Part shown: positions 46,851 through 59,136 of the stretch, one piece after another | How the letters are laid out: each line of letters starts with the position of its first letter | Position numbering within the stretch: the stretch's first letter is position 1 | Translations under genes and position numbers: made by a program | The notes under the pieces: model-generated | What the model was told of the DNA's origin: nothing | Databases searched by the model: none | What the model saw: only the letters and a program-made list of their open reading frames with translations | Assembly: GCF_963675165.1 (NCBI RefSeq) | Contig: NC_087391.1 | Location: 701,001-765,000 of the forward strand | Length of the DNA stretch: 64,000 bases | Direction: 5' to 3' | DNA from: Halichondria panicea | Taxonomy: Eukaryota; Porifera; Demospongiae; Suberitida; Halichondriidae

Positions 46851-49602
46851 ATGGCAGAATTAGAACCTGGTCCTCTGTATCTTGCTTGTAAGAATGGTCA
46901 CTATCAGACTGTGGAAACTCTCCTGAACCATGGATACAATGTGAATGGAATAATTAATAATGGACTCACCCCTCTCATGTGTGCATGCGGATATGGCCAC
47001 ACTGACATTGCGATACTGCTGCTGAGTAGAGGAGCACAAGTAAACATGCAAAAGAATGATGGGTGGTCTGCTCTGATGATAGCAAGTCAAAATGGACATA
47101 GCGATGTCGTTAAAGTATTGATAGAAAAAGGAGCACAAGTGAACATGCAAATGAATGATGAGTGGTCTGCTCTGATGATGGCAAGTCAAAATGGACATAG
47201 CGATGTCGTTAAAGTATTGATAGAAAAAGGAGCACAAGTGAACATGCAAAAGAATGATGGGTGGTCTGCTCTGATGATGGCAAGTCAAAATGGACATAGC
47301 GATGTCGTTAAAGTATTGATAGAAAAAGGAGCACAAGTGAACATGCAAATGAATGATGAGTGGTCTGCTCTGATGATGGCAAGTCAAAATGGACATAGCG
47401 ATGTCGTTAAAGTATTGATAGAAAAAGGAGCACAAGTGAACATGCAAAAAAATGGTGGGCGGTCTGCTCTGATGATGGCAAGTCAAAATGGACATAGCGA
47501 TGTCGTTAAAGTATTGATAGAAAAAGGAGCACAAGTGAACATGCAATTGAATATTGGGAGGTCTGCTCTGATGCTAGCAAGTCAAAATGGACATAGCGAT
47601 GTCGTCAAAATATTGATAGAAAAAGGAACACAAGTGAACATGCAAAGTAATGATGAGTGGTCTGCTCTGATGATAGCAAGTCATAATGGACATAGCGATG
47701 TTGTCAAAGTATTGATAGAAAACGGAGCACAAGTGAACATGCAAATGAATGATGGGGGGTCTGCTCTGATGATAGCAAGTCAAAATGGACATAGCGATGT
47801 TGTCAAAGTATTGATAGAAAAAGGAGCACAAGTGAACATGCAAAGTATTGCTGGGCACACTGCTCTGATAATAGCGTGTTATATTAAGAGAAAGGAAGTT
47901 GTTCAGATATTGCTTGACAATCACCTGATACAAATATTCGTGATAGCAGTGGTAAAAATGCACTTATTGTGGCAACTGAAGCAGGGCATGCTGAAATAGT
48001 TGAGTTGTTACTACCCTACGAGCACAGAGACACTAACTCAAGCAGCAGTAGGTCCACAGATGAATCTTCTGCGAAGCGGGTTGAAAAAGGTGAGTGTACA
48101 TTCTAAACTCTTGATTTAATATAGCCACAATCATCGTTACTGACTAATGTTTTTTTTTAGGAGAAAACGATACTTCACTGTCTAAAGAGGTAGAAGCAGT
48201 CACTAACACGGATGCACTTCCCACACAAGATGTGCAGAGAACTGTATCTCCATCCAAACAAGTCAACAATCACATTAAACAAAGTGAACACTAATGCAAC
48301 CATTATTATGTATACAAGCACTTACATTTCTATACAGAGTCTCCCGAGCTGTCTCTGAAGGTGTTGTCTATGGAACTGAAGACTGTGACTGACCCGATAC
48401 AACTGGGCGTCGGCCTGGGAGTGGCACAGCATCACCTGGAGATAATAAGGAAAAACAACCCTCAAGGTTTGTGTGTAAAGTGGTGAACTGTTTATCATCG
48501 TATTCACATGTGTACTCACAGACATAGGACAGCAACAGTTCGACCTTTTCTCGTTTATTGCCAAGAACTACATGGTGCTGGGGATCACATGGGAGAGGAT
48601 TGCTGACACTCTGGAGGAGTTGGTGGGCATGGGAGATTTGGCACAGGAAATCAGGAAGAAATTCATCAACTTTACCCAACCTGGGCTTAGTGTCGTTGAA
48701 GGTATAATTATTTGCTAACCTGAAATTTAAAATAAACCTTTTTTTATGCAGCTAAACTTGTTGAAGTTAACTGTTTTAAGGAACGTATATCGGAAGGCTT
48801 GTTTATTTTCAAAGATAAGCCCATCGGAAGTGGTGCATTTGGCACAGTATTTAGAGGTGAACTGAATGGTGGTTGTTGTGCAGTTAAGGTCCTTCGCTCA
48901 GTTGCTGATGAAATCCAAACACAGTTACCAACAGCAAGTCTCGCCTCAACAGATTCTGCTGAGAGGTTTCGGAAAGAATGTGAATTCTTTGAATCCTTTC
49001 AACACCCCAACATTGTCCGTCACCTAGCAACTAAGGAATACCCCAAGACTAACCACCTCGTCCTTGCTCTAGAGCTGATGGACTGCAACCTGCGACAATA
49101 CTTCACTCCTCAGCCTGACAAAGAACCCATCAAGCTCTCGCTAGCTATCCAGACCAGCCTCTGTCATGACATAGCCTCGGCACTCGAGTACATCCACTCA
49201 CGAGGGGTGGTACACAGGGACCTTTGTGGAGAGAACATTCTGCTGTCCTGTGGAGGGGAAACCCCCGTTGCTAAAGTGTGCGATTTCGGAATGTCTAAAA
49301 TCACCAAGAGTGATACTCAAAGTGTATCACTGCAAGCATTCGCTCACAAAGGATACATGCCACCAGAAGCTACTGACATGGAGTCATCGTCCTATAACTC
49401 GAAATTTGACATCTTCTCATTTGGTGCTCTAATGGTTCAAATTGTCCGCCATCTTCCCACCATTAAAGACGGAAAATATCGTAAATATGAATTGAAACTG
49501 ATCAATGAAACTCACCCCATCAAGGAACTTATAATTGATTGTTTGAATGAGAACAGAGACGATCGACCATTAGCTGCTCAGCTAAAGAGGAGACTGGCCT
49601 AG
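46851..49602 (+). CDS. Ankyrin - Death - kinase, gene 6 (frameshift in last repeat)
   Basis: Exons 46851-48089, 48161-48283, 48338-48466, 48522-48701 and 48752-49602 join in phase 1 only if one base is restored: AATCACCTGATAC at about 47921 replaces AATCACGCTGATAC found elsewhere, and translation would otherwise end at 47999. About 840 residues when corrected. About eleven ankyrin repeats, with an alternating two-repeat block. The Death domain is of the gene 1 type. The kinase has the second N-lobe (ERISEGLFIFKDKPIGSGAF) and intact HRDLCGEN and CDFGMSK. Start MAELEPGPL. All splice signals are intact, so an assembly error is as likely as recent decay. Confidence 0.76.
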
Positions 49603-50134
49603 TGTTATGACTGTCATTGCTATTTACGATGAATATTCCACTTTCATAATGTACATAGTGATACATGCATGTGTGTAGTGTATCATTTGTGGGAGAGGGT
49701 GAATTACCTTTACAGCCCTTACAGTGATCATATCTAGAACAGATGTCATCTCACCAATGGCTATGATAAGTCTAACCCACATATCCTGTATACCTTGTAT
49801 GGTAACCACAGCAATAGAGCATTATATGGTATCAAAAAAGTGACCTCAAAGGAACACAAGATAAGATATTAAAATGTACTGTATAGAGCAAAAAGATAAA
49901 TTTCGTGCTCTCTAAAAGCGTTTCGTTGAATTTGTGGGTGACTGCTTACCAGAAACAATGCCTTAATATAATCTTTGCACGTTATAGCACATAGTAATTC
50001 TGAAAAATCGTGTATTTCGTAGGATGAGAAGCAAAAAATTCACGCTATACGGTATCGAATATATAAAATGACCTCAAGGGAACACAGAACACAACAAAAA
50101 CATAACATTAGTAACAGAGTTCAACAGTCTCTAG
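49603..50134. other. Tail-to-tail intergenic, gene 6 / copy D
   Basis: Same composition as the other tail spacers: the conserved minus-strand hydrophobic segment at about 49708-49800 and the AT-rich repeat ending CGCTATACGGTAT. No gene. Confidence 0.5.
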
Positions 50135-50288
50135 CTACCACTTGTACTTGAAGTTCATTTTGAGCAGGCACTTGACTCTTATCTGGCTCACATTATACAA
50201 TGAACCTGTGATAAAGATTAACAAACTAGCCGATTAGATATTATATTAATATACATGTAGTCTGTACAAAGTGTTTAACATCCTACAC

Positions 50289-50335
<47 letters not shown>

Positions 50336-51769
50336 CCACACACCCACCCACACACTGACAATGAATAGGATACTCATTATAGAGTAGTGAGGTATTGTCG
50401 ACGGCTGTGGAGGAGCCCTTGCCCATGGGGATGACCACACCCTCCTCAGTGGTCTTGTGGCCGTCAGTAGTGGGGGCGGTCCGACCCAGACCCTTGGTAC
50501 TGTGCTTACCAGCTGGCAGCTTGTCTACATACTTGGAGTGGGTCAGCTCATACCTGCACACACAGTAAAATAATTGATGCACAGGCACTTAAGTAGTGTA
50601 CACTGTGATGAAACTACCTATATATATATATAGCGTGTATATCGCATGCATGCATTCCGCGAAAACCTTTCTAACGGTCATTCCACAAAAGTTTATACCT
50701 TCAAAATAGACCTGCTATTAATACCTAATGCAGTTCAAGGTTATCATCTGTACTGTACCTAGAAATTTGCACTCACTGACAGATAATAAAAACAGATAAT
50801 AAAAACAACACACAACCACAAAGATCAAAGCAAGTTCCCAAAACAAACAAAGGACTATTGTTACACACAATAGAGCACTGCCCTCTATAGGCTGCCAGTA
50901 TCTAACCATGGAAACCAACTAAGTCATGACTGCACAGTGTTCAATGAGTACTGTACTACACTGCATGCAGGGAGACCAGAGGAGGCCCGACAACCATGCA
51001 CCTGCCATACGTTTTTACTGAATCAGTCTTCAATAAAAGTTGCCTTTACAGAGAGGTTATTGAGAAAGTTAAAGCTCCTATTAACCTAACAGAACTAAGT
51101 CTAAGAGGAGTGCAACACATACCTTTAAAGGCAAGTTATATTAAAATGCTGATTCAACCAAAATAAATGTTAGGTGGTGCAGAGGTCTGACAAGACCTTC
51201 TCTGCTGAGAGACAGTACCGTAATTAAAAATTGTTTTACCCCCACCCACTGAAGCACAACCCTCACACCTTACACACCAATCACATGTCTCCGAGGGCAA
51301 CCTCACAGAGGAGCATGAGTCCCTCGTTGTCAGAGCGAGAGGTGCTATAGTAATTGGCACTCTTGGAGACCATGTCTGCAAAGTACACCCCCTTCCCAAA
51401 CATTTAGCCAGTCACTGGCGCCTCTGGTGAAGCTATTCGAAGACCCTGGGACAAAGTAAACAGTCAGAGATATTAGAAGCCATCACAGTGAAGAGTATAA
51501 TGTAGACACTCACCAAATACTGTGCATGCATACACAGTAATACCACAACATACCTGGGATAGTATTCCCACAAAGTTGGTCTTCCTGGAGCCGTGCCAGA
51601 GCAGCTGTCTGTTGTGGAGCTTTGAGAATGGTTTGTATTTCTTCCCCTCTCCTTCTCTGTCCACTTTTGAACACCTCCAGCACCTCACGTGAGTACTGAG
51701 AGTGGGTGACCGCGTGAGTGTTGGACACGTACTCCTGCAGCATTGAGAACTCATCAGAGCCATTGGACA

Positions 51770-51813
<44 letters not shown>

Positions 51814-53462
51814 GTGGGGGAGGTAACATTGTTATTACAACCACAGGTGCAGGTGCAGGAATATGAATATTATATATTCATGCTACTAAACAACATGTCT
51901 ATGTTTATGCCTTCTTGACACAAGTTATTATAGATTCTGTGACATGATAAGGTACAGTACACAGAGATTACAATCAATGCAGAGGTGGTCCGACAGGCGC
52001 TGTGCAGCTCAAGCTGATTAATTATCCGCCCACATCGTATGTTTTTGCTGAGTGTAATCAGAGGCTAGTTGCTTGAGCTGCACCGCGCCTGTCGGACCTC
52101 CTCTGCAATCAATGAATGTACACATACTCACATCCATCTTGGTCTTGAGCTGCTCATAATGCAGGTCCAATGGGTCCTTCCCTCCACTCACACCATCCTC
52201 CTGTTTCAGTAGCGAGTAGGCCACCTCAATCTCCAGTAGATTATCCAACCTTTGTGTTTTTATCTTTATAACCTCCTCTGAGTTCAGTGGGGGTGGTTTC
52301 GTCATGCCAAAGTCATGTGGTACTAGAGTGTAGAATTTGTTAGTATAGTCGAGGATTTTGCTCGGATTCTGAGTCCCAACAATCTCTCGTTGTAGCTCAG
52401 AAAGGACAGAATATGCACTCTCTATCTGTCGCCGTGACAACTTGCCCAAAGGCATCTTCTTCATATCAATCTGTGGCAAACAAAGTGTATAGAATTGCAG
52501 TTCATATAAAACTAGCTTGTAATAGGACAATCCCTAGCTAAGACATGGCTTGTGCATGTACCTATACGAGATCTTGTATGGGGAAATCGAGGGCTAGTTT
52601 ATACTCTTTTAAGACCCACCTCAAACTCGAGCATAGCTTTCTTCATGCTCTCCACATCAAATATCATTCGAATGAGATCTTGTATCTCAGGGGCCAGTGT
52701 GGACTTTGAACCAGGAGCAATTCCCAGCTGTTGCCCAGTGTCCTCATCACCACCATAGTCTATCTCCAGGGGGTAGAACTAGCTAGGCCTCTTAACAAAG
52801 CTCTCTTTACTGGTGCCCCATGAATTGCCTGTCTTGTCTTGGTAGAGGAACTCAAAGTACTTCTTGGCAGCAGGTTTGGAGGCTCCAAAACTCTGTGAAG
52901 GATAAACAACAGTTATTTTCTAGTTTTCCATTGAGAAACAAATTTGCAGTAAGTATGCTGTCCTAAACCTTAAACAAAATATTGCTTACTGTATAGCGGG
53001 TAGTTTTCGTGGGATTATTTTCGCTGACATCCACGAAATTTTAACGTAGGCGTGGAATGCAGTGCAGGCAACAAGACTAAATGAAATTTGTACTCACGAA
53101 AATCACCGTTTTCCAGATCAACGAATTTACCCCACGAAAATTACCCGCTATACGGTATACTGTATCTTAAAGCTACTTTCTCCCTCCCCTCTCAGTGGTT
53201 TAGCTGACCTCTGTCTTTGAGCCTCCTATGGTGGTCCCCACACGACCCCACGACCTGAACACATAGTAGTTCTTGCTGGAGTCTCCTTCGAGCAGCTGCA
53301 GCTTGTAGTACGAGTTAGTGCCTCTTATGACATCGACCAATCCAAGTACAGCATTCCAGACCACACTCCCCACCTCCAGTACGTGGTGTGACCCCTCCAG
53401 CTCTGAATCAGGGTCCACTGCAGCACCACCCTTTACCATCACCTTGACCTTGCTCGGACCTG
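50135..53462 (-). pseudogene. PARP1-like C-terminal half, copy D (intact WGR, broken catalytic exons)
   Basis: The only copy here with a continuous WGR exon (about 53211-53455: [46 protein letters not shown]). The other exons are damaged: TAG for Lys in the exon after WGR (about 52782, RPS then stop); a one-base gain in the first transferase exon (about 51667); and TAA for Tyr in VTGYMFGKG (about 51403). The triad His and Glu codons remain. Intron MITEs match copies B, E and F. A non-functional catalytic end is likely. Confidence 0.75.
50560..51285 (-). other. Copy D intron before transferase exon 2
   Basis: About 700 bases without a gene. Compared with copies B and C the sequence from about 50580 to 51230 is largely unique, with an AT tract (TATATATATATAG at about 50620). 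No inverted ends were recognised. Confidence 0.4.
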
Positions 53463-53757
53463 GGTGGAGGGAGGGGTGTGTCTACAGGTACGTATATATA
53501 CAGTCCGGAGGCACTAATAACATAAATTGATGCACATCTCAAATTAGGTGGTCAACAAAGACCAAAGGAAAGTGATTTACAAAGAAAATACCTTGAAAAT
53601 ATGTGGGTTAAAATCAAAAGTCTATTATGGACAAAATACCGAGAAATTATGGCGCATTCCAAATTTTAGATTTGAGTGCATACCATCTGAATCGGCTCTT
53701 TCTAAGGTTGAAATTGGACCACCAGAACTCTAGTTCTGGTAACCAATTAATGACATG

Positions 53758-54556
53758 ACTTCACCTCTTCTCCTGGTGGTTTGGGGGTCTCTGATGATGG
53801 CTGCTTCTTGACTGTCACTGAAGACATCTTGGAACTCGACTGGCCGGAGGACTTGAGTGCACCTCGAGTCAATGTGGCCACACGTTTTAGAGGGTTGAGG
53901 AGAGTGTTCGCCTGTGAGGGTGGGCAGTGAGTGTGTGAAGTGTGGAGGTGGGGAGTGAGTGGGTGTGTGTGGAGGGTGGGGAGTGAGTGTGTTTGATTGA
54001 AGATTATACAAAGGTATTGGGGTGGGCAAGGATTGTCAGTCGCACACCCTCCCAATCTTACGGAAAGCTTTTAAAAAGTTTTATATTTACGGTGTTGGAA
54101 TCCAGTCTTCACTGCTAGCAGAGGATTACTAATGTATGGAATGTACACTATTTTGATGGGCATCAATTACTAGGAAAATGTAAAATCTTCATAATAATAG
54201 TAAACAAAAAAGAACAAAAGAGCAGACAACATAAAACCATACAGCAATAGAAAAGCAAACAGATGCCCGACCTTGAGAGCCGAGAATGATGGGTTAAAGA
54301 GTGTTTAACAGTGTACCAACACTCCCCATTCATCTGTTGCATTCAGAGTCACTAGTACTGAATAATTATTGTAAGTTATTTACATTGAGGTCATGCTGAT
54401 ATAAAGAGGGTGTGATACTTACCATTCTCTTTAGCTCGGTGCTCTGTCGTTCGTACTCTCCTTCTGACAGGAACAAGATGACCTGACCCAACACGTGGAG
54501 GTGATCTGATAGGAATTCCTCTGAGGTGATAGTTTTGAGGTAGCCCTCCAGCTGAA
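53758..54556 (-). pseudogene. SNX fragment, copy D (PX tail and linker only)
   Basis: Contains the linker exon (about 53764-53911) and only the 3' part of the PX second-half exon (about 54421-54556: GYLKTITSEEFLSDHLHVLG). At 54556/54557 the PX exon is cut and joined to the 5' edge of a transferase exon (GGGCAGCACC on the plus strand). The fused exon is out of frame. PXA, membrane anchor and start are missing. Confidence 0.8.
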
Positions 54557-54564
54557 TTTGGGCA

Positions 54565-54651
<87 letters not shown>

Positions 54652-56305
54652 GGGGGGAGGTAACATTGTTATTACAACCACAGGTGCAGGAATATGAATA
54701 TTATATATTCATGCTACTGAACAACATGTCTATGTTTATGCCTTGTTGACACAAGTTATTATAGATTCTGTGACATGATAAGGTACAGTACACAGAGATT
54801 ACAATCAATGCAGAGGTGGTCCGACAGGCGCGGTGCAGCTCAAGCTGATTAATTATCCGCCCACATCGTATGTTTTTGCTGAGTGTAATCAGAGGCTAGT
54901 TGCTTGAGCTGCACCGCGCCTGTCTGTCGGACCACCTCTGCAATCAATGAATGTACACATACTCACATCCATCTTGGTCTTGAGCTGCTCATAATGCAGG
55001 TCCAATGGATCCTTCCCTCCACTCACACCATCCTCCTGTTTCAGTAGCGAGTAGGCCACCTCAATCTCCAATAGATTATCCAACATTTGTGTCTTTATCT
55101 TTATAACCTCCTCTGAGTTCAGTGGGGGTGGTTTCGTCATGCCAAAGTCATGTGGTACTAGAGTGTAGAATTTGTTAGTATAGTCGAGGATTTTGCTCGG
55201 ATTCTGAGTCCCAACAATCTCTCGTTGTAGCTCAGAAAGGACAGAATATGCACTCTCTATCTGTCGCCGTGACAACTTGCCCAAAGGCATCTTCTTTATA
55301 TCAATCTGTAGCAAACAGAGTTTACAGAATTGCAGTTCATATAAAACTAGCTTGCAATAGGACAATCCCTAGCTAAGACATGGCTTGCATTGTGTATGTG
55401 TACCTATACGAGATCTTGTATGGGGAAATCGAGCGCTAGTTTATACTCTTTTAAGACCCACCTCAAACTCCAGCATAGCTTTCTTCATGCTCTCCACATC
55501 AAATATCATTCGAATGAGATCTTGTATCTCAGGGGCCAGTGTGGACTTTGAACCAGGGGCAATTCCAAGCTGTTGCCCAGTGTCCTCATCACCACCATAG
55601 TCTATCTCTAGGGGGTAGAACTTGCTAGGCCTCTTAACAAAGCTCTCTTTACTGGTGCCCCATGAATTGCCTGTCTTGTCTTGGTAGAGGAGCTCAAAGT
55701 GCTTCTTGGCAGCAGGCTTGGAGGCTCCAAAACTCTGTGTACGATAAACAAACAGTTATTTTCTACCATCGAGAAACAAATTTGCAGTAAGTATGCTGTC
55801 CTAAACCTTAAACAAAATATTGCTTACCGTATAGCGGGTAATTTTCGTGGGTAAGCTGACTTCCACAAAATTTTAACGCAGGCGTGGAATGCAGTGCAGG
55901 CAACAAGACTAAACGAAACTTGTACTCATGAAAACCACCGTTTTCCAGATCAACGAATTTACCCCATGAAAATTACCTGCTATACGGTATACTGAATCTT
56001 AAAGCTACTTTCTTCCCCCTCCCTCCCCTCTCAGTGGTTTAGCTCACCTCTGTCTTTGAGCCTCCTATGGTGGTCCCCACACGACCCCATGATCTGAACA
56101 CATAGTAGTTCTTGCTGGAGTCTCCTTCGAGCAGCTGCAGCTTGTAGTACGAGTTAGTGCCTCTTATGACATCGACCAATCCAAGTACAGCATTCCAGAT
56201 CACACCTCCTCCAGTACGTGGTGTGACCCCTCCAGCTCTGAATCAGGATCCACTGCAGCACCACCCTTTATCATCACCTTGACCTTGCTCGGATCTGGGT
56301 GGAGG
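54557..56305 (-). pseudogene. PARP1-like fragment, copy E (regulatory and WGR exons)
   Basis: Carries only the first ten or so bases of transferase exon 1, a (TG)n tract, the regulatory exon (about 54965-55308), the following exon (about 55461-55733) and a WGR exon (about 56047-56300) with a net frame-shifting deletion near 56205. No catalytic exons. Near-identical to copy F over its length. Confidence 0.78.
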
Positions 56306-56591
56306 GAGGGGTGTGTCTACAGGTACGTATATATACAGTCCGGAGGCACTAATAACATAAATTTATGTACATCTCAAATTAGGTGGTCTGTACATACAAC
56401 AAAGACCAAAGGAAAGTGATTTACAAAGAAAATACCTTGAAAATATGTGGGTTAAAATCAAAAGTCTATTATGGACGAAATTATGGCGCATTCCAAATTT
56501 TAGATTTGAGTGCATACCATCTGAATCGGCTCTTTCTAAGGTTGAAATTGGACCACCAGAACTCTAGTTCTGGTAACCAATTAATGACATG

Positions 56592-57390
56592 ACTTCACCT
56601 CTTCTCCTGGTGGTTTGGGGGTCTCTGATGATGGCTGCTTCTTGACTGTCACTGAAGACATCTTGGAACTCGACTGGCCGGAGGACTTGAGTGCACCTCG
56701 AGTCAATGTGGCCACACGTTTTAGAGGGTTGAGGAGAGTGTTCGCCTGTGAGGGTGGGCAGTGAGTGTGTGAAGTGTGGAGGTGGGGAGTGAGTGGGTGT
56801 GTGTGGAGGGTGGGGAGTGAGTGTGTTTGATTGAAGATTATACAAAGGTATTGGGGTGGGCAAGGATTGTCAGTCGCACACCCTCCCAATCTTACGGAAA
56901 GCTTTTAAAAAGTTTTATATTTACGGTGTTGGAATCCAGTCTTCACTGCTAGCAGAGGATTACTAATGTATGGAATGTACACTATTTTGATGGGCATCAA
57001 TTACTAGGAAAATGTAAAATCTTCATAATAATAGTAAACAAAAAAGAACAAAAGAGCAGACAACATAAAACCATACAGCAATAGAAAAGCAAACAGATGC
57101 CCGACCTTGAGAGCCGAGAATGATGGGTTAAAGAGTGTTTAACAGTGTACCAACACTCCCCATTCATCTGTTGCATTCAGAGTCACTAGTACTGAATAAT
57201 TATTGTAAGTTATTTACATTGAGGTCATGCTGATATAAAGAGGGTGTGATACTTACCATTCTCTTTAGCTCGGTGCTCTGTCGTTCGTACTCTCCTTCTG
57301 ACAGGAACAAGATGACCTGACCCAACACGTGGAGGTGATCTGATAGGAATTCCTCTGAGGTGATAGTTTTGAGGTAGCCCTCCAGCTGAA
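56592..57390 (-). pseudogene. SNX fragment, copy E
   Basis: Duplicate of the copy D fragment: the linker exon (about 56598-56745) and the truncated PX second-half exon ending at the same PX/transferase junction at about 57390. No start, membrane anchor or PXA. Confidence 0.8.
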
Positions 57391-57398
57391 TTTGGGCA

Positions 57399-57483
<85 letters not shown>

Positions 57484-59136
57484 GGGGGAGGTAACATTGT
57501 TATTACAACCACAGGTGCAGGAATATGAATATTATATATTCATGCTACTGAACAACATGTCTATGTTTATGCCTTGTTGACACAAGTTATTATAGATTCT
57601 GTGACATGATAAGGTACAGTACACAGAGATTACAATCAATGCAGAGGTGGTCCGACAGGCGCGGTGCAGCTCAAGCTGATTAATTATCCGCCCACATCGT
57701 ATGTTTTTGCTGAGTGTAATCAGAGGCTAGTTGCTTGAGCTGCACCGCGCCTGTCTGTCGGACCACCTCTGCAATCAATGAATGTACACATACTCACATC
57801 CATCTTGGTCTTGAGCTGCTCATAATGCAGGTCCAATGGATCCTTCCCTCCACTCACACCATCCTCCTGTTTCAGTAGCGAGTAGGCCACCTCAATCTCC
57901 AATAGATTATCCAACATTTGTGTCTTTATCTTTATAACCTCCTCTGAGTTCAGTGGGGGTGGTTTCGTCATGCCAAAGTCATGTGGTACTAGAGTGTAGA
58001 ATTTGTTAGTATAGTCGAGGATTTTGCTCGGATTCTGAGTCCCAACAATCTCTCGTTGTAGCTCAGAAAGGACAGAATATGCACTCTCTATCTGTCGCCG
58101 TGACAACTTGCCCAAAGGCATCTTCTTTATATCAATCTGTAGCAAACAGAGTTTACAGAATTGCAGTTCATATAAAACTAGCTTGCAATAGGACAATCCC
58201 TAGCTAAGACATGGCTTGCATTGTGTATGTGTACCTATACGAGATCTTGTATGGGGAAATCGAGCGCTAGTTTATACTCTTTTAAGACCCACCTCAAACT
58301 CCAGCATAGCTTTCTTCATGCTCTCCACATCAAATATCATTCGAATGAGATCTTGTATCTCAGGGGCCAGTGTGGACTTTGAACCAGGGGCAATTCCAAG
58401 CTGTTGCCCAGTGTCCTCATCACCACCATAGTCTATCTCTAGGGGGTAGAACTTGCTAGGCCTCTTAACAAAGCTCTCTTTACTGGTGCCCCATGAATTG
58501 CCTGTCTTGTCTTGGTAGAGGAGCTCAAAGTGCTTCTTGGCAGCAGGCTTGGAGGCTCCAAAACTCTGTGTACGATAAACAAACAGTTATTTTCTACCAT
58601 CGAGAAACAAATTTGCAGTAAGTATGCTGTCCTAAACCTTAAACAAAATATTGCTTACCGTATAGCGGGTAATTTTCGTGGGTAAGCTGACTTCCACAAA
58701 ATTTTAACGCAGGCGTGGAATGCAGTGCAGGCAACAAGACTAAACGAAACTTGTACTCATGAAAACCACCGTTTTCCAGATCAACGAATTTACCCCATGA
58801 AAATTACCTGCTATACGGTATACTGAATCTTAAAGCTACTTTCTTCCCCCTCCCTCCCCTCTCAGTGGTTTAGCTCACCTCTGTCTTTGAGCCTCCTATG
58901 GTGGTCCCCACACGACCCCATGATCTGAACACATAGTAGTTCTTGCTGGAGTCTCCTTCGAGCAGCTGCAGCTTGTAGTACGAGTTAGTGCCTCTTATGA
59001 CATCGACCAATCCAAGTACAGCATTCCAGATCACACCTCCTCCAGTACGTGGTGTGACCCCTCCAGCTCTGAATCAGGATCCACTGCAGCACCACCCTTT
59101 ATCATCACCTTGACCTTGCTCGGATCTGGGTGGAGG
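57391..59136 (-). pseudogene. PARP1-like fragment, copy F (regulatory and WGR exons)
   Basis: Second unit of the tandem duplication: regulatory exon about 57796-58139, next exon about 58292-58564, WGR exon about 58878-59131 with the same deletion as copy E. No transferase exons follow; on the minus strand the next sequence is the truncated copy E PX exon. This half is preceded by the near-complete copy F SNX. Confidence 0.78.

Larger units (their letters stand above)
54557..57390. repeat. 2.83-kb tandem duplication
   Basis: Sequence from about 53670 to 56500 is repeated from about 56505 to 59335 with a period of 2831-2834 bases and almost no differences besides TG-tract length. Predicted segments at 54889-55365 and 57720-58196 are identical, as are 53747-54029 and 56581-56863. 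The PX/transferase junction is present in both units, so it formed first and was then duplicated. Confidence 0.88.
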
